In this document: in pieces, positions 52,881-64,000 of the stretch
Layout: every line of letters begins with the position of its first letter
Numbering within the stretch: the stretch's first letter is position 1
Assembly (NCBI RefSeq): GCF_024679245.1
Contig: NC_090180.1
Span: 14,910,007-14,974,006, forward strand
Source of the DNA: Pseudorasbora parva
Taxonomy: Eukaryota; Chordata; Actinopteri; Cypriniformes; Gobionidae
Length of the DNA stretch: 64,000 nucleotides
Direction: 5' to 3'
Notes under the pieces: generated by a model
Database searches by the model: none
The model's input: the letters and a program-made list of their open reading frames with translations, nothing else
What the model was told of the DNA's origin: nothing
Made by a program: the position numbers and the translations under genes

Positions 52881-53462
52881 TAAAAAAACTTTACATTTTT
52901 ATTTAATACTGAACTTTCTTCTTCGGTAGACAAAATGTTCAAACAATTATATGCCCATAAAGACCCTCTAAAATTTCTCAAAAGAAAGAAAAAAAGTTAA
53001 ACTGGTTTGGAACAAATTGGGTGTGTGTAAATGATCATTTTATTCTTAGACAAACTACCGCTAATGTTGTATTTTTGTATTACATTTTTATTGCAGATCA
53101 AGCAATAATTTTGCAGTCCGCCTACAGTGCTGCCGCGAACCCCTGATGAAGACCTCTGCTCCTAAACATTGAGCCTAGGGTAGATGTCGAATCTGATACA
53201 TAAAAAGAATTTACTGTTGTTGGGTTTTTTTACTGTCCCGATCTGCATACATGATGTCGTTGACACCACTAGTAATGACCGAACCTCTTCGGCTGCGTTA
53301 TAAACTCGAGAGTGCCGCACGTTGCAATGCATAGCACGTAAAACAAGACAGCACGCACACGGGCGCAGACATAAAGTCACTCACATACCAACAGATAATG
53401 ATGAGAAGATGGTCATATTTCTGACTGATACCAGACTACCTGTGTTGTCACCACATGTCCTC

Positions 53463-53493
<31 letters not shown>

Positions 53494-55245
53494 CCTTCTC
53501 TCAGCTCCGGTTACCCACACACCCCCTTCTGCCCCGCGGCGACGCGTTCCACAATGGAGAACGGAGCGGTTTGGGAAATGGAGGCCATTTATAACTGCCG
53601 CATACGCACACACACCCCCCGTCCCAACTTGCGCCTCGTTCGGAGACAAAGCGAGAGCCCCCTCTCCATGCTAATGTCACACAATTACCTTTTAACCGCT
53701 CAGACAAACGGCGTGTGGGGAGGGGGGAAGTGACATCAAATCAAAACTGTCACAGGTGATCGAGTCCAGTCATCGAGAGAGAGCGCCGGCTCGCCGCCTG
53801 TCACGCACGCTTATGGGGGCGCTGGAGGTTGAGGGGAGTGTGTTTGTGTGTGTGATTGGAAATGATAACTGACTGCTAATATCCCCCAACATGTTCTTCT
53901 CATCAGCTACTAATGTCGCCGCAGAACCGGCCCTCAGACACACTGCCATAAATCACCAGACTTTTGGATATCTCTCTCTCTCCCTCTCGTGCTCATGCTC
54001 GCTTCCCCCTTCCTATTTCTCTTTCTCTCCAGCTCCGTCTCTTTCTCTGCCGTATCTCTCTGGGGCTTGAGCTGGCAAGCATGGAAAATGGAATGCTTTT
54101 GACTAATGATATTCAAAAATGATAGGGAAGAGATTGAAAAAGCGTTCCCCCCTGAACCATGCCGAATGTGTACCTACTAAAGCATCGCTTTTTTAATGGA
54201 GTTTTAGGGGACACTCTTAAACTGCATCTGCAGTCAATGTCAACTTATCTCCCACCCTCCAGTGAGTTGAGTTATTGATGGATTATAGGGATCTTTTGCA
54301 TCTGACAAAAAGAGTCTTTGGGTCTATCGGAACTAAAAACAGCTCAAAATCTCTTAAAATCCAATTTTGCATCAACCTGCAGAATTATTTGCTATTTATA
54401 CATCATGTTCTTTCTATAGCGGCTAAATTTCAAGCGTCATTCTCTGATGATTCATTGGCAGTAATTCTATCGTTATGAAACATTCGGTGGCAGATCGGCT
54501 CCTTGCTGGGACTTTGATGGTGTTGTGAGCTTGAAATAAGTGTTGCAGCCAATGACTGGCAAATTACAATGGCATTACCGCACAGCATGTAACCGTGCCT
54601 ACAACACAGCGAGACAAAGAGAAGGAATCCTTCACTGCACCATTCCATCTCTTTAATGTTCATCATCCACAGATGTTTAATTTAATCAAAATTTCAAATA
54701 GAATCTTGACCAATTGCCTCATTAAAATCTTGAGTTTGTTGTTGGTCTTATCATTGCTGCTTTTGTGGCAGTAAAGGAAGACTGTAAATTAGTGATTCTT
54801 AATCAATCAGAGATGTTCCTTCCATTGAGGTGTGTGTGGTTGCTCACACATCGGTGGAAAGCAAGGCCCTCAGTCTGACAGCAGAGACCTTACACTGCAC
54901 CACACGCCCCACAAAGCTGTCACACTCTTAATTGCCTGTGTGACCCTACCTCCTTTCTTGACAGCCTGCTAATTACCCCCTTTGAGAGCGTGTGCAAGGG
55001 AGAGAGAGAAAGAATGAGAGACGAAAATCACTCATAAGCAAGTTTAGTCACAGAAAATAAGGCTTTATAGAGAAAATGCTGTAGAAATCTTTAAATATAT
55101 TAAAATTGACAAAATCAAGTAAATTACCACTGTAAGTATTAAGGTAAAACTTTTTATCTTCCTTTTTAATGGGACATTGATAGAAAAACTACATTTCAAA
55201 CGTTGTTTTTTTATTAAAGAAATGAATACTTTTATTCAGGAAGGA
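52881..55245. promoter_or_regulatory. non-coding; candidate conserved block 53500-54660, (GA)n at 53463-53488
   Basis: GC-richer and non-repetitive from about 53490 to 54660, apart from the 13-unit GA tract. Overlapping frames on both strands at 53322-53733 share no known domain and cross the GA tract. The stretch is an enhancer candidate by composition. Confidence 0.3.
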
Positions 55246-55249
55246 GGCA

Positions 55250-55876
55250 TTAAAGGGATAGTTCACCCAAAAAATCCCATAATTTACTCGCCCTCAAGTC
55301 ATCCTAGGTGTACATATCATTCTTCTTTCAGACAAATACAATCGGAGTAATATTAAAAAAATATTATGGCCTATATGTCCTGGCTAATTCAAGCATCATA
55401 ATGGCAGTGAATGACAGGCCAAAAAAGTGCATCCATCCATTATAAAAGTACTCCACGCAGCTTCAGTGGTTAATAAAGGCCTTCTGAAGTGAATTCTGAA
55501 GTGAATATTTCCATATTTAACACATTATATAGTAAAATATCTAGCTTTCTGCAGACCACCTTCCGTATTCAACTTACGAAGAAAGTCTAAAGGCTCTTTT
55601 CCATGGATTCAATATGGAAGGCGGTCTGCCGGAAGCTTTATAATGTGTTAAATATGGATAATTTTCTTACAAAAACTCATCGATTGACTTCAGAAGGTCT
55701 TTATTAACCCCCATGGAGTCATGTGGATTACCTATATAATGGATGGATGCATGTATTTTTTTTGCCAGGAAATTTTGTATAACATTGTATTCGTCTGAAA
55801 GAAGAATGCCATTATACACCTAGGATGGCTTGGGGGTGAGTAAATCATGGGGTAATTTTAATTTTTGGGTGAACTG
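55250..55876. mobile_element. long foldback DNA element
   Basis: TTAAAGGGATAGTTCACCCA at the left is opposed by TTTTTGGGTGAACT at the right. Inner arms of about 300 bp match in reverse: GGTTAATAAAGGCCTTCTGA against TCAGAAGGTCTTTATTAACC, and CCATATTTAACACATTATA against TATAATGTGTTAAATATGG. It is non-coding, of a family abundant in cyprinids. Confidence 0.85.
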
Positions 55877-55894
55877 TTGTTGTTGTTGTAATTT

Positions 55895-56055
55895 TTATAT
55901 TTCTATAAAATTCAGCTTTGCCATCACTGGAATAAATTACATTTTAAAATATATTCAAATTGAAAACTGTTATTTTAAATTGTATTGATTTTACAATATT
56001 ACTATTTTTACTGTAGTTTTGCAGCATTAGTGAACACAAGAGACCTCAATCTTCT
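55895..56055 (-). repeat. fragment of the old interspersed repeat
   Basis: TAAAATTCAGCTTTGCCATC and ACTGTAGTTTTGCAGCATTA are the reverse complement of parts of the family at 3500-4140 and 52555-52880. Confidence 0.5.
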
Positions 56056-56059
56056 AAAC

Positions 56060-58190
56060 AATAGTGTATTTAATTTTGAAAGGCCAAAAACTTTTTTCAA
56101 AAACCAAAAAGTTTAGCATAATTGTTCGATTTGTTCATCAGACTTTTGAGTTTTTTCCATATGGCCCCTTTCAGCGGCAGTCATTACAGATTTACTTGAG
56201 TGGTACCGTTTTACAGGCCTTCCCAGGACTTTCCATTCTGACATTCTCCTCGAATGAGAACAAAAAAAATAATTAAAGCAGAGGAGGGAAGTTCTAAAAA
56301 AGGCCATGCAAATGAAATGCTAATGGCATGCTAATGAGGGCTGAGGGGAGGTGGGCGGTGGGTAAAGTTTGGTTAGAGAGCGAGGCAGCGAGGAAGCAGG
56401 AAATGGCTGGGTGAGCAGTGAGTACGACTGGTGCCATGCTGAGTAGAGAAACGTTTTGTTAGCGAGGGAATGAGAGAGAGAAAGAGAGAAACTGTGGGAT
56501 GGAGGGAGGAGTGAATGGATGCCCTGTGGGCTAATGAATACTGATTGATTTTCAAATTAAATTTTACAACTGTTCTCTCTCTCATCGTCTGCTTTTTCCT
56601 CTCACATTTTCTCTCAAACATACATTTGTTAATTATACATAGTTTCAGTACGTAGTTTTTTCAACTCTTTCTGAGTCTTGACACCGGAAAGACATTTTCA
56701 CACACAGTCAGGACTGTCCAGTGGAGAAATCTCATAAAACATGCCAGTTAAACACATCATCAACCTGTCACAACCTCTTACAAATGACATCCGGAGACAT
56801 ATTTTGGTTTGTCTAGGGCTGTTAATGTGTGTCGCTCTGTTTTGTGCCCACATCTCCGCTGCCGGCTTCATTTCAATCTTAAAACCCTTTACACGTCCGT
56901 GCAGGCAGAATTTTTGTTGTTCATTTTGGTACGGGAGGGGGCACAGACAGGGTCGATCATTAGATGACAGTGTAAAACAAATGCACAAGGTGTAAGAGAG
57001 CGTAATGATGAGGAAAGCAGGAGGGGAAAAACAACAACGATCAAATACAAGAGGCAATTCTGTTTTTTTTTTTCTTAAACAAAATATTAATGATCTTTCA
57101 TTTGGCTCTCATCACAAGGCGAGCAAGGAGAAATTGCATTCTATTTCGCAAAGCCTAAGAAAGCACAGGCCTAGGTAATGGGTAATAGGTGTAGAGAGAA
57201 GAACGGAGGTGAGGGCCGTGGGGCAGAGAAAGCGAGGGAGAAAAAAACAGAACGAGAAATATTCCCTGAGAGAAAGGGGGGCAGGAAAGGCTGGCTAAGG
57301 TGGGAGCGAGAAAAAAAGGAGAGGAGATTGGAAATTGAAATTGATGACATTGAGAGTGACTATGACAGAGACAGGCCCTTTATTCTTTTCTCTTTTTTGA
57401 GAAAATCACAGCAGCCAACCTTGCAATGAGGGCAGATCAAGCTAAAATAGGCTGTTGAGTGCTCAGATAGAGAAGGAGGGAGAGAGGGAGAGAGAGAGAA
57501 GAACAGGGTAGAGGTGGTTTTGGCAGGAAGGGAGCAGACAGAAGTGGAGGACATTAGTGAGTAGATGATGTTGTCAGTGACCGATGTAAATCACAGCGAT
57601 ACATAGTCAACAGACACACTCGGCTGACTGTGAGGGGGGCAGCCGTCAGGACGCTGGCACTGACAAATGGAATATTTTCAGAGGACTTAATCAGAGGAAA
57701 ATGGGGTTTCATCTGCACGCCTCCCCGCTCCACTGCCCTCAAAGAGAGAAATGATTGCCTGTCTTTCTCACCCTCGCCTTCCCTCTTCTCCTCTCCGTCT
57801 CACTCACTCGTCAAGCATAACCGCAACACATCGGAAAGGTTACAGGAAGACCGTGTACGTAGCTGCTTTGGGCCGCTGTTTTACAATATGAATGTGCAGA
57901 GGAGCACACGCACACACACTCATGTAGATACACCACATGCTCTATGACTGATGGACATCGCTTTCTCAGATGACAAAGAGGTAATATCTCTGTCTGAGAC
58001 AGGCATCCGATTTAAACACTTCCACAACTTCATTTGTTCTTGTTTGATGTAGCCATACAGGACATGATCTATAAATCAGTCACTGTGACACTAAATCAAT
58101 TTTCATCTGAATTAGATCACTTTTTACTTATACCTAGTTGTTAAATGCACTTTTTAAAATGAGTAGCACATTACTTTTATCTTTATTTAA
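56060..58190. promoter_or_regulatory. non-coding; purine-rich, candidate conserved block 56270-57960
   Basis: Much of this stretch is GA-rich on the plus strand (57178-57560), which yields long Arg/Glu/Lys frames without a known domain. No transposon ends occur in nearly 2 kb. The section 56700-57060 and the section near 57640-57730 look the most complex. Confidence 0.3.
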
Positions 58191-58194
58191 TTTG

Positions 58195-58864
58195 TTAAAG
58201 GGTTAGTTCACCCAACAATGAAATTGATGTCATTAATGACTTACCCTTATGTTGTTCCACACCAGTAAGAGCTCTGTTCATCTTCAGAAGACAGTTTAAG
58301 ATATTTTATTAGTCCATATGCAACATCAGTTAGTTCATTAGAATCTCTTGAAGCATTGCAAAATACATTTTGGTCCAAAAATAAAAACTACGACTTTATT
58401 CAGCATTGTCTTCTCTTCCTTGTTTGTTTTCAATGGTTATGAATCAGCAAATCGATTCATGATTCGGATCGCGTGTCAAACTGCTGAAATCACGTTATAT
58501 TGGCCGAATTATGAATCGATTGACTGGTTCATGGCCGTTTGAATCTTTATTTGAGGTTTGAAAACAAACGCGGAAGAGAAGACAATGCTGAATAAAGTCG
58601 TAGTTTTTGCTATTTTTGGACCAAAATGTATTTTTCGATGCTTCAAGAGATTCTAATTAACTAACTGATGTCACATATGGACTACTTTGATGATGTTTTT
58701 GTTACATTTCTGAAAATAGTGTGCCTACGCTTGGATACGCTCTCAGACTAAATATAAAATATCTTAAAATGTGTTCTAAAGATGAACGGAGGTCTTACGG
58801 GTGTGGAACGACATTAGGGTGAGTCATTAATGACATAAATTTCATTTTGGGGTGAACTAACCCC
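58195..58864. mobile_element. long foldback DNA element with large hairpin arms
   Basis: TTAAAGGGTTAGTTCACCCA is opposed by GGGGTGAACTAACCCC. The arms match closely over about 300 bp: AAACTACGACTTTATTCAGC against GCTGAATAAAGTCGTAGTTT, and TTTGGTCCAAAAATA against ATTTTTGGACCAAAAT. It is non-coding. Confidence 0.88.
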
Positions 58865-58865
58865 A

Positions 58866-59486
58866 ACATTCGGTTTCCTGCAGTTGCGAATGTAGCGATT
58901 CCTAGAATTCCTACACTTTTAAAAGTCAGTCACCTTATGGTGAGAAAAAGTATTGCAAAGTAACCATTTTTGTAGGTATTGTTCTCCAATATGCACTTCT
59001 CACAATTAAAGCATAATAAAGTACGATAAAATATAGCTAATTGTATCTGTTTCTACAGCTCAGAGACTATTTTCAACAATAGGCCCAAGATAACAAAACT
59101 TACCATACACAAGTCTGCAAACACAAATCCTCATAGCAATGTAAGCAAAATTTAACAAATTTTGCAATTGGCGGGTAACAATGTTAATCTACCTGCCACG
59201 TTGGCAAGTAGCCAATGAGAATTGAGTGATTCATTTGCTAGTTTGAGAGGATGCTGTTTCGGAACGTTCATGCAATCGGAAAGAAGACGAGGCCCTTCTC
59301 TGACTACATTTGGATGTGCGATTAAGTATTAAACTGTTGGTGAGATGGTATGAGATAATGCAACGCTGACGTAGGCTACAGTGCAATGACAGTTGCACAG
59401 ACGTGTGTGCGTGTACATGTTGGGAGTTGGGAACCGGTGAGAAAATGCCCGCGTGTGATTTGTTTAAATACGAGCTGTGGTAGGTC
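58866..59486. other. non-coding, unassigned
   Basis: No gene or element boundary recognised. Confidence 0.4.
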
Positions 59487-59488
59487 TA

Positions 59489-60956
59489 CAGGTCCTTCTC
59501 AAAAATTAGCATATGTGATAAAAGTTCATTATTTTCCATAATGTAATGATAAAAATGTCACTTTCATATATTTTAGATTCATTGCACACCAACTGAAATA
59601 TTTCAGGTCTTTTAATGGTTTAATACTGATGATTTTAGCATACAGCTCATTAAAACCCCAAATTCCTATCTCAAAAAATTTGCATATTTCATCCGACCAA
59701 TAAAAGAAAAGTGTTTTTAATACAAAAAAGTCAACCTTCAAATAATTATGTTCAGTAATGCACTCAATACTTGGTCGGGAATCCTTTTGCAGAAATTACT
59801 GCTTCAATGCGGCGTGGCATGGAGGCGATCAGCCTGTGGCACTGCTGAGCTGTTATGGAGGCCCAGGATGCTTTGATAGCGGTCTTAAGGGGTTCAGGTC
59901 AGGAGAGTTGGCAGGCCAATTGAGCACAGTAATACCATGGTCAGTAAACCATTTACCAGTGGTTTTGGCACTGTGAGCAGGTGCCAGGTCGTGCTGAAAA
60001 ACGAAATCTTCATCTCCATAAAGCTTTTCAGCAGATGGAAGCATGAAGTGCTCCAAAATCTCCTGATAGCTAGCTGCATTTACCCTGCCCTTGATAAAAC
60101 ACAGTGGACCAACACCAGCAGCTGACATGGCACCCCAGACCATCACTGACTGTGGGTACTTGACACTGGACTTCAGGCATTTTGGCATTTCCTTCTCCCC
60201 AGTCTTTCTCCAGACTCTGGCACCTTGATTTCCGAATGACATGCAAAATTTGCTTTCATCCGAAAAAAGTACTTTGGACCACTGAGCAACAGTCCAGTGT
60301 GGCTTCTCTGTAGCCCAAAAGTGACTTGACCTGGGGAATGCGGCACCTGTAGCCCATTTCCTGCACACGCCTGTGCACGGTGGCTCTGAAATCGGTCCTT
60401 CTCCACAATCTTCCTCAGGGTCCGGTCACCTCTTCTTGTTGTGCAGCGTTTTTTGCCACACTTTTTCATTCCCACAGACTTCCCACTGAGGTGCCTTGAT
60501 ACAGCACTCTGGGAACAGCCTATTTGTTCAGAAATTTCTTTCTGTGTCTTACCCTCTCGCTTGAGGGTGTCAATGATGGCCTTCTGGACAGGGTCGGGTC
60601 AGCACTCTTACCCATGATTGCGGTTTTGAGTAATGAACCAGGCTGGGAGTTTTTAAAAGCCTCAGGAATCTTTTGCAGGTGTTTAGAGCTAATTAGTTGA
60701 TTCAGATGATTAGGTTAATAGCTCGTTTAGAGAACCTTTTCATGATATGCTAATTTTTTGAGATTTTGGATTTTTTTGGAATTTTGGGTTATCATGAGCT
60801 GTATGCCAAAATCATCAGTATTAAAACAATAAAAAACCTGAAATATTTCAGCTGGTGTGCAATGAATCTAAAATATATGAAAGTTTAATTTTTATCATTA
60901 CATAATGGAAAATAATGAACTTTTATCACATATGCAAATTTTTTGAGAAGGACCTG
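59489..60956 (-). mobile_element. Tc1/mariner transposon with ~210-bp inverted repeats, family C
   Basis: It is flanked by TA at 59487-59488 and 60957-60958. CAGGTCCTTCTCAAAAATTA is opposed by AATTTTTTGAGAAGGACCTG. The match continues for about 210 bp (for example CATATATTTTAGATTCATTG against CAATGAATCTAAAATATATG), the long-IR layout of many fish Tc1 elements. Confidence 0.9.
59764..60615 (-). pseudogene. Tc1-type transposase pseudogene, family C, with deletions
   Basis: Transposase remnants run on the minus strand from ATG at 60615 to TGA at 59764. A frameshift occurs within the first dozen codons; the HTH part (QKEISEQIGCSQSAVSRHLS) is then readable in another frame. Part of the linker between HTH and catalytic core is missing near 60388. 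The first catalytic Asp is in LFSDESK and the second in FQHDLAPAHS. The third catalytic residue is deleted: the sequence jumps from SPDLNP directly to the C-terminal region (about 59887), removing the NLW block. The copy is catalytically dead, but its termini are intact. Confidence 0.85.
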
Positions 60957-61072
60957 TATATCTGTGAATTTAGATTAGCAGCAGTCAGTATATGACTGTC
61001 TGTGACCCACATTTTTTTTATATAAATGCATATTGTAAGAGTTCATGTTACTAATATTGATTTTGTTAATCA

Positions 61073-61073
61073 C

Positions 61074-61104
<31 letters not shown>

Positions 61105-61105
61105 A
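61073..61105. repeat. poly(C)-(AC)n tract
   Basis: About 18 C followed by about 7 AC units. Confidence 0.95.
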
Positions 61106-61128
61106 AGACAAACTCATGTGTATTAGAA

Positions 61129-61569
61129 TTAAAGGGTTAGTTCACCCAAAAACGAAAATGTGATGTTTATATGCTTACCCCCAGTGCATCCAAGATGTGA
61201 GGTGTCTTTGTTTCTTCAGTAGAACACAAATTAAGATTTTTAACTTCAACCGGCACGATCATAGATATATATATATATATAGACCCTCATTAGTGCCTGT
61301 GTGGATCAGTCGAATGAGGTATCTACATAATACATATCCATGATCGCGCCAATTTGACCTTAACAGATGAAAGTAAAAGCAGATGGGAACACTAGATTCG
61401 TCTGCATATGAGGTTAAAAAACAACAACAAAAAAACACATGCATTATGACTGGTAGACTGCAACGGTTGAAGTTAAAAATCTTCATCTGTGTTCTACTGA
61501 AGAAATGGATGCACTAGGGGTAAGCAGATAAACATCACATTTTATTTTTTGGGTGAACTAACCCTTTAA
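61129..61569. mobile_element. foldback DNA element with near-perfect ends
   Basis: TTAAAGGGTTAGTTCACCCA at 61129 is matched exactly in reverse by TGGGTGAACTAACCCTTTAA ending at 61569. Inner arms match around GTGCATCCA and around TTAACTTCAACCG (CGGTTGAAGTTAA). A small (AT)n lies in the loop (61263-61281). Confidence 0.88.
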
Positions 61570-62650
61570 TACTTTGTCCTTGACTTGAAATCCCCCTTAG
61601 CTTCTTTTAGTGCATGTGAGGCCACATAATGTTACAGAACGGTGTCAAACTAATATCAAACCTAACAATTACAGTACACAACCAAACCTCACCCCACTTA
61701 ACCCATAATCACAGGTCAATGGGGGTTATGGGTAAGATTTTTGGATGTAAGAGAAGGTCTTAGCATGACAAGTCACCTCTATTAGATTTACCACAAGTTT
61801 GTTTTTCCATTAGTCAGTGTTGGGTTTAGCATGCCAAGACATCCAAACAGCTAGGAATAATGTAAAGTATATAGCCTGTGTTACTCATACAGGCCACGTT
61901 TACACGCACAAACAAACACATAAATAATCATGTACTGCAGATTTGTACATATAAGTGCAGTGACACACACACATGCACACACAATCTTCCTGTTCATGGT
62001 GCACAGGGCCCAGGTCTCTAAGCCGCAGGTGACCACCGAGCACTGGATAAACACTAATAAATCTTCCTGCACAGTTCGGCAATCAGTCATCTATCAAAAC
62101 TTAGCGACGGAGAGAGAGAAACAGAGAGAGAGGCAGAGAGGGGAGGGGTGTCCGTTAACAAGAAAGTATGGGAAAGTCACAAAGTGAGTGTGTGTGGGAG
62201 TTTAAGTGTGTAATGTATTGTATTGTTAGAGATATGCTTTGACAGTAAACTTTTTTCAAGTATATACAGGCTTTAGATTTCTTACTGTGATTTTAAAAGT
62301 ATTAATAATCTAGAAATCAGACCATTATGAATAATCACCACTGTACATTACCATGCTCAGAATGTCTAAATAATAGATGTGTCTGTTTATCGTTTAAAAT
62401 GTAAAGTTATGATAAAACTTTGCACTAATTCTAGGTCTCTAATCAATTAAGTAATATTGTAATGTGGACCAGGTTAATGGCTTTATATAAATTGTCAGAA
62501 TTCCTTGAGTCCATGCTGTCATTCAAAGAAATGGAGGACATGTTGAAACATTAAACTTTAGGACCCCACCTAAAATGTGGTAACATCTTAATGAATTTGT
62601 GACTACATTAACACCAACAAAAGTATTTTAGTAAGGGCCAGATCAGACGC
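61570..62650. other. non-coding, unassigned
   Basis: No gene. A minus-strand frame near 61881-62090 has a faint LINE-like string (CGLETWALC) but is too short to call. Confidence 0.35.
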
Positions 62651-62657
62651 AGAGTTC

Positions 62658-62790
62658 CTTAAAGGGACAGTTCACCCAATAATGCAAGTTCTGTCATTAT
62701 TTACCCACCCTCATTTTGTTTCAAACCTGTATGACTTTTTTTTCCTTCCGTGGAACATAAAATATATTTTGTAAAATGGTTCAGTTGTTG
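62658..62790. mobile_element. left part of a foldback MITE
   Basis: TTAAAGGGACAGTTCACCCA and TTATTTACCCACCCTCATTT form the left arm of the TTAAAGGG...GTTCACCC family. The opposite arm is absent or decayed. Confidence 0.55.
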
Positions 62791-63950
62791 AATTTAGAAT
62801 TGTATACTAGCATACAACTCTTACTATTCCTGGCTTAGAAAGATATGGTAAAAGTAGTATGTGGTTCCAAATTCAGCAAGTGTTTTTCAGCAAGTGATGT
62901 TCTGTGATGTTTATTTAGCTCGTTTTGTTTGCGAGAGCCGTGAGCAGCTTCAGCCTGCCCCAGCTCATCAAAAAAAGCCTTTTACTGTGGTGGTAATAGT
63001 AGGCTAAATTAACTAACATTGTGATGCTTGAAGTGTTATATCTATGGATTTTATTATAGGCAAGACAGGTCAAGAGTTGATTCTAGAGGCTAAATTGATT
63101 AAACATGTGGTTAACGCACTGTTGGTTGCTGGCCGTCACTTAAAAAAATTAAAACTTGAATTGAACAAACAAAAAATTGCTCTAAACATTTTTCTAAATT
63201 AACTTAATAATGAAATGAAACGAAATATAACTACTTTGACATTAAAAACAAAACTGAACTATTTTAATGGCTCAACAATGTAAAAAAACACACAAAAATA
63301 CGGGCTCTAGTCAGACTCGGGCCGTGAACTTTGATAAGCTGTCGGACATGGGCCGGGCTAGCCGCCTAAATATGAGGCTCGTGCAGGGCTCTAATCCCAC
63401 CCCCCTCTCAGAAAATACATAAATCTGACATTACTGAGCTATGCGTCAAAAAGTAGCTTATTAAAATGGTTCAATGGCATTGCAATGTGGGATATCGCCA
63501 ATCGGGCATTTTGTCCCGCGACAGAAAAGGAGTTAAAAGGGCTATACGGTGCCGTTGGTGGCCTAAAACAGAAGGTTAGTCTACTTATTTTTTTAGCTTT
63601 CCTCGCGCTGTGTATAATAATATTGAATCGACCGTCCCTGGGCTGAGGCGGTTTAATTCTCACCTCTATGACTCGACCTGCGGAGCTGACTCTGCTGCAC
63701 TGATGCTGGAACGCAGAGGATCCTCCTTATCAATGGATTTCATAGTAAATTGTGTCTAGTAGGCTACTATATAAATTACAAAGGTTTAATTGGCACCTTA
63801 TTTCAAACGACCCGACCGACTGCGACCCGAATATCATAAAAAATATTTTTGGATGACTCGTCTGCGGGTGATGACCGCAGGTACTCGCTCATTTTGGATC
63901 AACCCGCGCATCACTGATTAATGTGGGTAATCAAAACAACAAAAACAAAA
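62791..63950. repeat. non-coding; probable hAT-like remnant 63285-63925
   Basis: GGGCTCTAGTCAGACTCGGG at about 63302 and, near the other side, CGACCCGACCGACTGCGACC and GATCAACCCGCGCATCACTG resemble a hAT-like family of fish. No coding frame is credible. Confidence 0.35.
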
Positions 63951-63959
63951 AACAACCTA

Positions 63960-64000
63960 CACTGTAAAAAATTTATGTTCAATAAGTTATGACAACATAT
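63960..64000 (+). mobile_element. start of a third CACTGTAAAAAA-ended MITE
   Basis: CACTGTAAAAAATTTATG begins at 63960, preceded by TA at 63958-63959. The element continues past the window edge. Confidence 0.5.

Noticed and set aside
57178..57429. Arg/Glu/Lys-rich 83-codon frame
   Set aside because: It follows from a GA-rich stretch; no domain or splice signals.
61881..62090. Possible LINE reverse-transcriptase remnant (LETWALC string)
   Set aside because: Only a handful of residues resemble LINE proteins and no adjacent frame supports it.

Overview
The window looks like vertebrate nuclear DNA, most likely from a cyprinid-type ray-finned fish. It is AT-rich, with intron-split genes, long dinucleotide microsatellites, several Tc1-type transposons and many short inverted-repeat DNA transposons (MITEs) of the kind that fill zebrafish and carp genomes. 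Nothing prokaryotic was seen. The species cannot be fixed from the sequence alone.

Genes. The left edge holds the last coding exon of nsun4 (mitochondrial rRNA m5C methyltransferase), plus strand, 101-377. About 8.7 kb further on, in convergent orientation, lies a complete dmbx1 homeobox gene on the minus strand. It has four coding exons (10771-10924, 10486-10664, 9990-10389, 9083-9501) that read as 383 residues with a K50 paired-like homeodomain and a C-terminal OAR motif. A non-coding first exon is inferred at about 14579-14765. Human NSUN4 and DMBX1 are also neighbours, which supports both calls. One CpG-rich open frame at 1457-1801 (minus) is coding-like but unidentified.

Regulatory territory. 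From about 14.8 kb to the right end no host coding exon is visible. This roughly 49-kb stretch lies upstream of dmbx1 and alternates non-repetitive blocks, which are candidate enhancers, with transposon clusters. The most specific signal is three same-strand CCTAATCC motifs within 130 bp (17775-17904). That is the preferred core of K50 homeodomains such as Otx and Dmbx, about 3 kb upstream of the inferred promoter.

Mobile DNA. Three Tc1/mariner families are present: copies at 27075-28232 and 45561-46328 of one family, a nearly intact DD37E copy at 36456-37978, and a long-inverted-repeat copy at 59489-60956. All are broken in their transposase. Several loci are nested: a tRNA-derived SINE inside a MITE inside dmbx1 intron 3; a Tc1 inside a TGTGACCCTGG-type element; a DD37E Tc1 inside a 3.1-kb inverted-repeat element; and a hAT-type element with a perfect 8-bp GCGCGCGC duplication inside a CAGGG-ended element. 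Long foldback elements sit at 55250-55876, 58195-58864 and 61129-61569. I found no convincing new biological system. The points most worth checking are the CCTAATCC cluster, the unidentified ORF near 1.6 kb, the missing alternative acceptor in dmbx1, and the near-intact DD37E transposase.
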